Part shown: positions 7,393 to 13,434 of the stretch, piece by piece | Layout: each line of letters begins with the position of its first letter | Numbering within the stretch: position 1 is the stretch's first letter | Assembly (NCBI GenBank): GCA_044432925.1 | Contig: JAWXUE010000022.1 | Coordinates: forward strand, 1-19,450 | From: JAWXUE01 sp044432925 | GTDB lineage: Bacteria; Bacillota_I; Bacilli_A; Acholeplasmatales; Anaeroplasmataceae | Length of the DNA: 19,450 nt | Direction of reading: 5' to 3' | Translations under genes and position numbers: made by a program | Notes under the pieces: model-generated | What the model saw: the letters and a program-made list of their open reading frames with translations, nothing else | What the model was told of the DNA's origin: nothing | Database searches by the model: none

Positions 7393-8355
7393 ATGAAGTT
7401 AGCACAACAAAACTACAATTCAATTAATAATTCTCAATCTAGATTATTAGAAGAATTACACTTATTAAGATTAAATATTGATTTAATGTTAATCAATACT
7501 GAAATACTTAATCACCAAGAAGTTATTCCTACTGATGATGCTAATATCTTTACTAAAGTTACTTATCAAGTAAAAAATGATATTAATAGTATTAAAACAG
7601 AAAAATTAGTAAAAGAAAAAGAAATAGTTGAATATAAAATTAAACAAATATCTGAAAAAACAGTAGATTATGATGAAGTATTAGATTTAATTAATGAAAC
7701 ATTTAAAGAAGATGAAAATGATATTTCAAGATATTTATTTAGTATAACACTTGTTAATGAACAAAAAGAATATATTTATGATGATATAAGTTTAAAAACA
7801 GTTTCTACTATGTTATGGAAAGATGAATCATTTTTAAAATCATTAAAAATTTCTTTTAAAGAAGTTTATGTAAAAATAGGTGCAGCAAATTTATCTGATA
7901 AACAAAAATATGCATTAACAGCTGCAGCAGGAATATCTATAGCATCATGTGTGTTAGTTGCTCCTGTAGTTTTAGCTACACTATCTTTACCTTTAACTAT
8001 AAGTGCATTTACTATAGCAACAATAACAGGGGTTTCTTTAACTGTAGGAAGTACTTATGCTGGGATGAGTGTTATGAATAAAACTTTAGTAAAAAAAGAT
8101 TTTAAACAATTAAATTATGATGAGATTACTTATATTCTTGCTATGAAATCAATGTTATTAGATTATTCATTTAAAACATTACCTCCTGAAGGATTTAAAG
8201 AATATTTAAATGATGTATTATTAATGACTAGTGATTTAAAGTCTGATTCTTTATACTATGCATTAGTAGAAAAAACAGATTCAGAAAAAAATGAAAAATT
8301 AACAGATGCTTATTATAGATTTGATAAACATCTATTAAAAAAATACAAAATATAA
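7393..8355 (+). CDS. Unrecognised coiled-coil protein with a hydrophobic hairpin
   Basis: I do not recognise this 320-residue protein. Residues about 1-40 and 60-90 are charged, leucine-rich helices with coiled-coil character (IKTEKLVKEKEIVEYKIKQ). Residues about 93-170 form a soluble mixed domain. Residues about 173-226 form a long glycine/alanine/serine-rich hydrophobic stretch (TAAAGISIASCVLVAP, then ATLSLPLTISAFTIATITG) broken at a proline, as in a two-helix hairpin. The C-terminal 90 residues are soluble and helical. There is no signal peptide, so both ends probably lie in the cytoplasm. AAAGGAG (7376-7382) lies 10 nt before the ATG. The gene is tightly coupled to the HTH gene before it and ends in a strong terminator, so the pair forms a closed two-gene module. 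Hydrophobic-hairpin proteins next to small HTH genes occur in toxin or defence modules, but no known motif supports that here. Confidence 0.7.
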   Translation: MKLAQQNYNSINNSQSRLLEELHLLRLNIDLMLINTEILNHQEVIPTDDANIFTKVTYQVKNDINSIKTEKLVKEKEIVEYKIKQISEKTVDYDEVLDLINETFKEDENDISRYLFSITLVNEQKEYIYDDISLKTVSTMLWKDESFLKSLKISFKEVYVKIGAANLSDKQKYALTAAAGISIASCVLVAPVVLATLSLPLTISAFTIATITGVSLTVGSTYAGMSVMNKTLVKKDFKQLNYDEITYILAMKSMLLDYSFKTLPPEGFKEYLNDVLLMTSDLKSDSLYYALVEKTDSEKNEKLTDAYYRFDKHLLKKYKI

Positions 8356-8377
8356 GAACTTTTTTAAGTTCTTTTTT
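8354..8377 (+). terminator. Terminator of the HTH/membrane gene pair
   Basis: A perfect palindrome, AAGAACTT (8354-8361) and AAGTTCTT (8366-8373) with a four-T loop, runs into T (8372-8377). It starts on the last bases of the stop codon. Confidence 0.85.
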
Positions 8378-8385
8378 GTTTGATG

Positions 8386-8394
8386 TGTTATAAT
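8386..8394 (+). promoter_or_regulatory. Extended -10 promoter of the M28-yaaA-tag operon
   Basis: TG (8386-8387), one base and TATAAT (8389-8394) form an extended -10. No good -35 is visible, because the expected place falls inside the preceding terminator stem. Transcription would begin about 8401, at the ribosome binding site AGGAG (8401-8405). Confidence 0.6.
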
Positions 8395-8413
8395 TTAGAT
8401 AGGAGCTGATTAT

Positions 8414-9337
8414 ATGATAGATTTAAGTAATAAGATTATTAATGAGTATGTAATTAGAAAAACAAAGAAACAAAAAGAAGCATTTAGAACACTTCTTAGC
8501 GAAAACTTTGAATGTGATATTCAAAAGTCTTTTTTAGGAAGTAATGTAATAATAGGAGATGTACAAAAAGCTAAATATATTTACACAGCGCACTATGATA
8601 CACCACCTAAATTACCATTTCCTAACTTAATGACTCCAAAGTCACTTTTTTGGTATATTATGTATCAAGTTGTTATTTGTTTAATGGCAACTGTAGTAAT
8701 GTTTTTCTTAACTATTGTTGTTTTTTTAATTTTTCTTTTATTAGAAAAACTAGGTATAAGTAATATAATGGAATATTTATATTTAGGTATTTTATTTTCT
8801 ACAATAATACCTTTATATGTATTGTTAAATGGCCCACCAAACAAAAACAATTATAATGATAATACATCTGGTGTTGTTAGTTTAATAGAATTAATGAATA
8901 AAGTAATGAATAAAGAAAATTGTGCTTTTGTATTTTTTGATAATGAAGAGAAGATGTTATTAGGTTCAAGAGCATTTAAACATAAATATTCTAAAATATT
9001 AAAAGATAAATTTTTAATAAATATTGATTGTGTATCAGATGGAGATCATTTGTTTATTCATTACAATAATAAAAAAACTAAAGAATTATATAAAGAAAAC
9101 TTATTAAATTGTTTTGATGAGCATGAAATTAAAACGATTATACCTGATGGAGGATTTAGTATGTATCCTTCTGATCAAGCAGGTTATCCTATAGCTATAG
9201 GTATAGCATTTTTAAGAAAAAATAAAACGATTGGATATTACTTAGATAAAATACATACTAAAAAAGATATTTGTTTTGATGAAAGAAACATTAATTATTT
9301 AACAGATGCATTATCTAAGTTTAATGATACAGTATGA
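8414..9337 (+). CDS. M28-family zinc metallopeptidase with membrane hairpin insertion
   Basis: The 307-residue product keeps the full set of M28 (aminopeptidase Y/S type) metal and catalytic residues: His60 and Asp62 in AHYDT, Asp149 in NDNTSG, the Glu178-Glu179 pair in FFDNEE, Asp205 in INIDCVSDGD and His281 in KIHTKKD. Between the first motif and NDNTSG lies an insertion of about 75 residues with two hydrophobic helices (about 79-110 and 121-138). The active site should therefore sit next to the membrane, on the cytoplasmic side since there is no signal peptide; both helices return the chain to the same side. The probable role is an aminopeptidase or a related hydrolase of small peptides or amides; the substrate is not readable. 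AGGAG precedes the ATG by 8 nt. It is the first gene of a three-gene operon; its TGA stop overlaps the start of yaaA by 4 nt. Confidence 0.85.
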   Translation: MIDLSNKIINEYVIRKTKKQKEAFRTLLSENFECDIQKSFLGSNVIIGDVQKAKYIYTAHYDTPPKLPFPNLMTPKSLFWYIMYQVVICLMATVVMFFLTIVVFLIFLLLEKLGISNIMEYLYLGILFSTIIPLYVLLNGPPNKNNYNDNTSGVVSLIELMNKVMNKENCAFVFFDNEEKMLLGSRAFKHKYSKILKDKFLINIDCVSDGDHLFIHYNNKKTKELYKENLLNCFDEHEIKTIIPDGGFSMYPSDQAGYPIAIGIAFLRKNKTIGYYLDKIHTKKDICFDERNINYLTDALSKFNDTV

Positions 9338-9936
9338 AAATAATATTCTCACCAACTAAAACTTTAAAAAAATTAGAAAATAATTATGGAAGTAGTATTC
9401 CTAATAATTTAGAAATAACTAATAAAATAAATAATGAATTAAATGTAATTAAAGAAGATAAACATCAAGCAATATTTTATTATAATGGAATATCTTTTAA
9501 ATATTTAGATGTTACTAGTTTAAATATAGATTATTTAAATGAACACTTAATAATATTATCTGCTTTATATGGCGATTTAAGACCACTTGATTTAATTAAT
9601 GAATATAGATTAGACTTTACTGATAAAAGCTTGTATAAGTACTGGAATATTGATTATAAAGATGAATTAGTAATTAATTTAGCTTCAAAAGAATATTCTA
9701 AGATGATTAAATCAAATAATATGATAACAATTGATTTTAAAGAATATAAAAATAATAAATTAACAACATCAGGTACATACAATAAAATGTTAAGAGGATT
9801 AATATTAAGATATATGACTATTAATAAAATAACTGATATTTCTTTATTAAAAGAATTTAGTGAATTAGATTATTCTTTTAATGAATCTTTAAGTAATAAC
9901 AATTTATTTGTATTTACTAAAGGAGAAGTATTGTGA
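9334..9936 (+). CDS. yaaA: Peroxide stress protein YaaA (short form)
   Basis: YaaA (DUF328/UPF0246) limits intracellular free iron and oxidative DNA damage under hydrogen peroxide stress in E. coli. The family signature is clear: MKIIFSPTKT at the start, AIFYYNGISFKYLD at about 46-59, SALYGDLRPLDLI at 76-88, YRLDF at 91, NLAS at 115-118 and an MLRG-LILRYM helix at about 152-161. At 200 residues it is shorter than the roughly 240-260 residues usual for the family. The loss is mainly between the N-terminal motif and the NGISFKYLD segment, where other members have a longer helical region. The core motifs remain, so it is probably functional. The ATG overlaps the M28 stop (ATGA), and the TGA stop overlaps the GTG start of tag, giving translational coupling in both directions. 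Confidence 0.88.
   Translation: MKIIFSPTKTLKKLENNYGSSIPNNLEITNKINNELNVIKEDKHQAIFYYNGISFKYLDVTSLNIDYLNEHLIILSALYGDLRPLDLINEYRLDFTDKSLYKYWNIDYKDELVINLASKEYSKMIKSNNMITIDFKEYKNNKLTTSGTYNKMLRGLILRYMTINKITDISLLKEFSELDYSFNESLSNNNLFVFTKGEVL
9919..9925 (+). promoter_or_regulatory. Ribosome binding site selecting the GTG start of tag
   Basis: AAAGGAG (9919-9925) lies inside the end of yaaA, 7 bases before GTG at 9933. The nearby ATG at 9938 is out of frame and meets a stop at once, so GTG is the start codon. Confidence 0.85.
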
Positions 9937-10481
9937 GATGTAATTGGCCTAATTTAGAAAATAGTGATATTTATAAAAACTATCATGATAATGAATGGGG
10001 TGTTGCCTCATACTGTGATAGACACTTATTTGAACTTTTCGTATTAGAATCTTTTCATTGTGGTTTATCGTGGTTAATTATCCTTAAGAAAAGAGAAGCA
10101 TTTAAAAAAGCATTTGATAACTTTGATGTTTATAAAGTAGCTAATTATGATAATAATAAAATAGAAGAATTACTTAATAATTCTGATATAGTAAGAAGTA
10201 TTGCTAAGATAAAAGCTTCTATTACTAATGCTAATGCTTTTATTAAAGTAATAGAAGAGTATGGAAGTTTTAGTAAATACATTTGGTCTTTTACAAATAA
10301 CAAAGTAATAAGAAATAAAGAATTAACAAATACAAATTATTTATCAGATACCGTTTCAAAAGACCTTAAAAAAAGAGGCTTTAAATTTATGGGTAGTGTA
10401 ACAACATACTCTTATTTAGAGGCAATAGGAGTAATGAATAATCATTCTACAAATTGCTTTAAATATAAAGAGGAACTTTAG
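9933..10481 (+). CDS. tag: DNA-3-methyladenine glycosylase I
   Basis: Tag removes 3-methyladenine from alkylated DNA, the first step of base excision repair. Family motifs are continuous: RCNW at 2, NYHDNEWG at 16-23, LFELFVLESFHCGLSW at 32-47 with the conserved Glu39, LKKREAF at 51, SKDLKKRGFKFMGS at 142-155 and the C-terminal NNHSTNC. The four zinc ligands known from E. coli Tag are at Cys3, His18, His171 and Cys175. Length (182) is close to the family norm of 185-190. It starts at GTG, overlapping the yaaA stop by 4 nt, with AAAGGAG upstream. It is the last gene of the M28-yaaA-tag operon; the next hairpin with a T run lies about 70 nt downstream. With YaaA it suggests a DNA and oxidative damage protection unit. 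Confidence 0.93.
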   Translation: MRCNWPNLENSDIYKNYHDNEWGVASYCDRHLFELFVLESFHCGLSWLIILKKREAFKKAFDNFDVYKVANYDNNKIEELLNNSDIVRSIAKIKASITNANAFIKVIEEYGSFSKYIWSFTNNKVIRNKELTNTNYLSDTVSKDLKKRGFKFMGSVTTYSYLEAIGVMNNHSTNCFKYKEEL

Positions 10482-10547
10482 TTAAAAATGTCGTAACTAC
10501 AAAGTTTATTCATCTATAGATATACAACAACAAGATAAAACAAATTT

Positions 10548-10580
10548 AGATAATATATTAATTTATATTATCTTTTTTTT
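10548..10580 (+). terminator. Terminator of the M28-yaaA-tag operon
   Basis: A 10-bp stem, AGATAATATA (10548-10557) with TATATTATCT (10564-10573), is followed by seven T. The 66 bases between the tag stop and the hairpin hold no reading frame or other structure I can name. Confidence 0.8.
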
Positions 10581-10592
10581 ATATTATTTTAT

Positions 10593-10620
10593 AAATAATT
10601 AATAAGAAGTTTTGTCGAAT
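10593..10620 (+). promoter_or_regulatory. Possible sigma-H type promoter of the spoIIA operon
   Basis: GTCGAAT (10614-10620) fits the RnnGAAT -10 of sigma-H, which drives spoIIA in Bacillus. At the expected 12-base distance, AAATAATTA (10593-10601) fits RnAGGAwww except for the GG. A sigma-A alternative is TATAAT at 10647-10652, but it has no -35 and would leave almost no leader. Confidence 0.35.
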
Positions 10621-10658
10621 AAGTATAAAATAAAAATGTTTAATTTTATAATATTTTT

Positions 10659-10664
10659 GAGGTG
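10659..10664 (+). promoter_or_regulatory. Ribosome binding site fixing the spoIIAA start
   Basis: GAGGTG (10659-10664) lies 6 bases before ATG at 10671. A GTG at 10662 is in frame but lies inside this site, so ATG 10671 is the start. Confidence 0.8.
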
Positions 10665-10670
10665 AGAAAG

Positions 10671-11021
10671 ATGGCTTTAAACGTTAATTTGTATCTAAGA
10701 AAAAACACATTATTTATTAGATTAAAAGGTGAAATGGATCAATCAACTTGTAGAGAACTAAGAGTTAAGTTATTAGAGGTTATAGTTAAATACGAAGTTG
10801 TTAATATAGTATTCAATTTAAAAGATTTAGAATTTATGGATAGTAGTGGAATAGGGATAATAATAGGAAGATACAACCAATTAAAAGCAAGAGGAGGAAA
10901 AGTAATATTATGCAATCTAAATGACTATATAGAAAAAATAGTAGTTTTATCAGGGCTACCTAAAATATGTGTTATTAAAGATAATGAAGAATCAGCAAAA
11001 TATTATTTAGAAAAAGTATGA
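10671..11021 (+). CDS. spoIIAA: Anti-anti-sigma factor SpoIIAA
   Basis: SpoIIAA is the STAS-domain anti-sigma factor antagonist of the sigma-F switch. In its unphosphorylated form it binds SpoIIAB and frees sigma-F in the forespore; SpoIIAB phosphorylates it and SpoIIE dephosphorylates it. The 116-residue product has the STAS signatures RLKGEMDQSTC (about 17-27) and LEFMDSSGIGIIIGRY (about 53-68). Ser58 and Ser59 stand exactly where the phosphorylated Ser58 lies in Bacillus SpoIIAA. Length matches the family (about 115-118). The ATG at 10671 is chosen over GTG 10662 because the latter is inside the ribosome binding site. It is the first gene of the sporulation cluster; its TGA overlaps the spoIIAB start by 4 nt, in keeping with the coupled stoichiometry this switch needs. 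Confidence 0.95.
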   Translation: MALNVNLYLRKNTLFIRLKGEMDQSTCRELRVKLLEVIVKYEVVNIVFNLKDLEFMDSSGIGIIIGRYNQLKARGGKVILCNLNDYIEKIVVLSGLPKICVIKDNEESAKYYLEKV

Positions 11022-11437
11022 ATAAAGTAAGTGTAAGATTTAAATCAGATGTTAAAAACGTAGCATTAGCTAGAAATATAGCAAGTGCTTTTATATTAGA
11101 AAAAGATCCAACTGTTTCTTTAATTAATGAAGTTAAAACAATTGTATCAGAAGCAGTAACAAACGCTATAGTACATGGGTATGATAGTGATGACTCTTTT
11201 GAAGTATCAATGAATTTAGAAATAAATGATAATGAGTTAAGTATTGAAGTAGTAGATTATGGTATGGGAATAATAGATATAGAACAAGCGAAAACACCTC
11301 TTTACTCAACAAAAAGTGATGTAGAAAGAAGTGGACTTGGGTTTACTATTATAGAAGTATTTAGTGATACATTACATATTACTTCATTAGAAGGTTTAGG
11401 TACGACTATTCATGCAACAAAAAAGTTATGTGAATAA
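11018..11437 (+). CDS. spoIIAB: Anti-sigma F factor and serine kinase SpoIIAB
   Basis: SpoIIAB is a GHKL-fold serine kinase that holds sigma-F inactive and phosphorylates SpoIIAA. The ATP site is intact: N box SEAVTNAIVHGY with Glu45 and Asn49, G1 box DYGMGI at 80-85, the lid segment AKTPLYSTKSDVERSG and G2 box SGLGFTIIE at 105-113. Arg19 in LARN aligns with Arg20 of the Bacillus protein, a residue that contacts both sigma-F and SpoIIAA. Length 139 against about 146 in Bacillus; the missing part is the C-terminal tail. It overlaps spoIIAA by 4 nt at its start and the sigma-F gene by 26 nt (or 8 nt with the alternative start) at its end. The partner-contact residues persist even though the sigma factor has diverged strongly. 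Confidence 0.95.
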   Translation: MNKVSVRFKSDVKNVALARNIASAFILEKDPTVSLINEVKTIVSEAVTNAIVHGYDSDDSFEVSMNLEINDNELSIEVVDYGMGIIDIEQAKTPLYSTKSDVERSGLGFTIIEVFSDTLHITSLEGLGTTIHATKKLCE

Positions 11438-11960
11438 TGAACAATTTATTAAATATCAATTTTTAGCTGTTAGTATAGCTAGTAGATATAAAAATTATAA
11501 TATTATTCAAAGTGATTTAGTACAATCTGCATATTTAGGATTAGTTATAGGATTAAATAAATGTAGTTTAGAAGAAGAGAAACATAAAATTAATTATTTA
11601 TCTAAATATATATTAGGAGAAATTATTTCTACTTTAAAGTCTTATAATAATTATTCTTATAATAAAGAATATTTTAAATATCAAAAGATTTTAAAAGAAA
11701 ATGAAGATAAAAGTATTAATGAAATTATTAATAAATATGAATTAAAAAAAGAAATTGTTTATGATATCTTATTAAAAGATGAATATGTAGAAGAAGTTAT
11801 TGATACTAAAGAATATTTATTAAATGATTATCAAAAGAAAATATATAATTTAGTAGTGTTAAGAAATTATAGTATTACTAAAACATCAAAATTTTTAAAT
11901 AAAAAAAGAAGTATTATTTTAAAAGAAGTAAAAGAAATATATAACATAATAAAAAATTAA
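11412..11960 (+). CDS. sigF: Compact, divergent sporulation sigma factor SigF
   Basis: By position and sequence this is the forespore sigma factor released by the SpoIIAA/AB switch. Region 2 aligns: FLAVSIASRYKN, then IIQSDLVQSAYLGLVIGLNK, then LSKYILGEIISTLKSY, corresponding to the Bacillus D-D-L-F-Q-I-G-C-I-G-L and I-I-G-E-I-Q-R-F-L segments. Region 4 is a weak helix-turn-helix match: LNDYQKKIYNLVVLRNYSITKTSKFLN, then IILKEVKEIYNIIKN. The protein has only 182 residues against about 250-255. It lacks most of region 3 and the usual N-terminal extension, and many usually conserved residues are changed. The 5' end is ambiguous. ATG 11412 overlaps spoIIAB by 26 nt with only a weak upstream purine run (AAGG at 11391); GTG 11430 overlaps by 8 nt and has no ribosome binding site. 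Translation is probably coupled to spoIIAB. ATG 11437 is out of frame and quickly closed. Confidence 0.8.
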   Translation: MQQKSYVNNEQFIKYQFLAVSIASRYKNYNIIQSDLVQSAYLGLVIGLNKCSLEEEKHKINYLSKYILGEIISTLKSYNNYSYNKEYFKYQKILKENEDKSINEIINKYELKKEIVYDILLKDEYVEEVIDTKEYLLNDYQKKIYNLVVLRNYSITKTSKFLNKKRSIILKEVKEIYNIIKN

Positions 11961-11996
11961 TTACATAATTTTGTAAATAAAGATAACAATATTATC

Positions 11997-12001
11997 GGTG
12001 A
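11997..12001 (+). promoter_or_regulatory. Weak ribosome binding site before the TTG start of spoVAC
   Basis: GGTGA (11997-12001) lies 6 bases before TTG 12008. Weak site plus TTG suggests a low translation rate. No terminator separates this gene from sigF 47 nt upstream. Confidence 0.6.
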
Positions 12002-12007
12002 TTAAAA

Positions 12008-12445
12008 TTGAAATTAAGTAAAAAATATTATCAAAACTCATTACAAACCCATACACTTAAAAAGAATCATATTAAAAGATTGTTATCATCTTTTGTGTTT
12101 GGTGGTGGGATTTGTTTATTTTCTCAAGGAGTATTAGAAGTAGCAAAACTAATAGATGAAGAAAACAGTATTTCTATTATGTTATTTGTTGTTATATTTA
12201 TAAGTATATTATTAAGTGGATTTGGTTTATATGATAAAATAGGTCAAATAGCTTACGCAGGGACAATAGTACCTATTAGTGGATTTGCTAATAGTATGGC
12301 TAGTAGTGCAATGGAGTATAGACCTGAGGGGATGTTATTAGGAATTGCTGCTAATACGTTTAAATTAGCAGGTAGTGTAATTGTTTATGGTGTAGTAGCA
12401 ACTATTGTTATAGGGCTATTTAGAATAGTATTTGGTTTAATATGA
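12008..12445 (+). CDS. spoVAC: Stage V sporulation protein SpoVAC
   Basis: SpoVAC is an inner forespore membrane protein of the SpoVA channel that imports dipicolinic acid into the spore and releases it in germination; in Bacillus it acts as a mechanosensitive channel. The 145-residue product has about four membrane segments (near 28-46, 55-75, 80-100 and 118-143). It also has the family signatures FGGGICLFSQG, SGFGLYDKIGQIAYAGTIVPISGFANSMASSAMEY and the C-terminal GSVIVYG. The Bacillus counterpart reads LTGIGVYDKIGQF-GAG-S-VPITGFAN. It starts at TTG with GGTGA six bases upstream; there is no better start in frame. It overlaps spoVAD by 4 nt (ATGA). It lies directly after sigF as in Bacillus, but with spoVAA and spoVAB missing. 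Confidence 0.93.
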   Translation: MKLSKKYYQNSLQTHTLKKNHIKRLLSSFVFGGGICLFSQGVLEVAKLIDEENSISIMLFVVIFISILLSGFGLYDKIGQIAYAGTIVPISGFANSMASSAMEYRPEGMLLGIAANTFKLAGSVIVYGVVATIVIGLFRIVFGLI

Positions 12446-13434
12446 AACAAACATATACATTTAATAATGTTTATCTAAGTAATACAGCAACAATAATCTC
12501 TCCTAATGAAGCAAAAAGCATAATAGCACCTTATGTAGATCTTATAATGGAAGATATTTACTTTAAAGAAAAAAGTTTTGAAAAAGCAGAAATAAAAATA
12601 CAAACTACATTAATTGATTTAATTAAAACAAAACAAAGTATGTGTGAGTTTAACTTTGATTTTTTAATAAATGGAGATTTAAATAATCAAGAAATAGTTT
12701 CAACATATGCATTAAAAAATTATGAAATTCCTTCTTTTAGTGTTTTTGGAGCATGTTCTAATTATACTTTATCTATTTTAGTAGCATCTTTAATGATGGA
12801 AAATAATAATATTAATAATGTATTAACAATGGTTTCTTCTCATAACCTAACAGCGGAAAGAACATTTAGAAGTCCTGTGGAGTATGGTGGGTTTAAAGAG
12901 AGTACACAAACATTTACTACAACAGGTGGGTCTATTTGTCATTTAAGCAAAAAGAAAAGTGATGTTAAAATAAAAAGTGCTACTATGGGAATGGTAGTTG
13001 ATATTCAAAATAGTAATGTTAATGATATGGGAAGTGCAATGGCTCCGGCTGCTATAGAAACATTATTAACACATTTTACAGAGTTAAACTTACATCCTAA
13101 AGATTACGATTTAATATTAACAGGAGATTTATCTAGAATAGGTAAAAGTATTGTTCGTGATTTTTTAATAGAAAAATATAATTATGCTAAAAATTATGAT
13201 GATTGTGGTAGCATTATTACAGATGCATTTAATAATAAAACATTCCAAGGTGGAAGTGGTTGTGCATGTTCTGGTGTTGTTGTTAGCAGTTATATTTATA
13301 ATAAATTAAAAAATAAAGAATTAAAAAATGTATTAGTAGTTGCTACAGGAGCGTTAATGAATCAAACGATGATGTTACAAAAAGAATCTATTCCTGTTAT
13401 AGCACATGCTATTAGTTTACAAGGAGTGGAATAA
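12442..13434 (+). CDS. spoVAD: Stage V sporulation protein SpoVAD (dipicolinate-binding)
   Basis: SpoVAD is a thiolase-fold protein on the inner spore membrane that binds dipicolinic acid and works with SpoVAC and SpoVAE in its uptake. The 330-residue product is nearly full length (about 338 in Bacillus) and carries the family's blocks: FEKAE at 46, NGDLNNQ at 77-83, FGACSN with Cys105, VSSHNLTAER-TFRSPVEYG at 131-149, MGSAMAPAAIET at 196-207, DYDLILTGDL at 221-230, GGSGCACS at 270-277 and ATGALMNQT-ESIPVIAHA at 301-323. The thiolase-like catalytic set is not expected to be active in this family. It overlaps spoVAC by 4 nt and spoVAE by 1 nt, so the three are translated as a unit. Confidence 0.96.
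   Translation: MKQTYTFNNVYLSNTATIISPNEAKSIIAPYVDLIMEDIYFKEKSFEKAEIKIQTTLIDLIKTKQSMCEFNFDFLINGDLNNQEIVSTYALKNYEIPSFSVFGACSNYTLSILVASLMMENNNINNVLTMVSSHNLTAERTFRSPVEYGGFKESTQTFTTTGGSICHLSKKKSDVKIKSATMGMVVDIQNSNVNDMGSAMAPAAIETLLTHFTELNLHPKDYDLILTGDLSRIGKSIVRDFLIEKYNYAKNYDDCGSIITDAFNNKTFQGGSGCACSGVVVSSYIYNKLKNKELKNVLVVATGALMNQTMMLQKESIPVIAHAISLQGVE

Noticed and set aside
10482..10547. Possible small RNA or riboswitch between tag and its terminator
   Set aside because: No promoter, no conserved riboswitch core and no stable fold other than the terminator could be seen in these 66 bases.
11437..11463. ATG overlapping the spoIIAB stop as a sigF start
   Set aside because: It is in a different frame from the sigma factor and closes within about ten codons.
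11944..11970. Possible forespore (sigma-F/G) promoter before spoVAC: ACATA, 15 bases, CATAATT
   Set aside because: The match is partial for both sigma-F and sigma-G consensus forms and this sequence is so AT-rich that such matches occur by chance.
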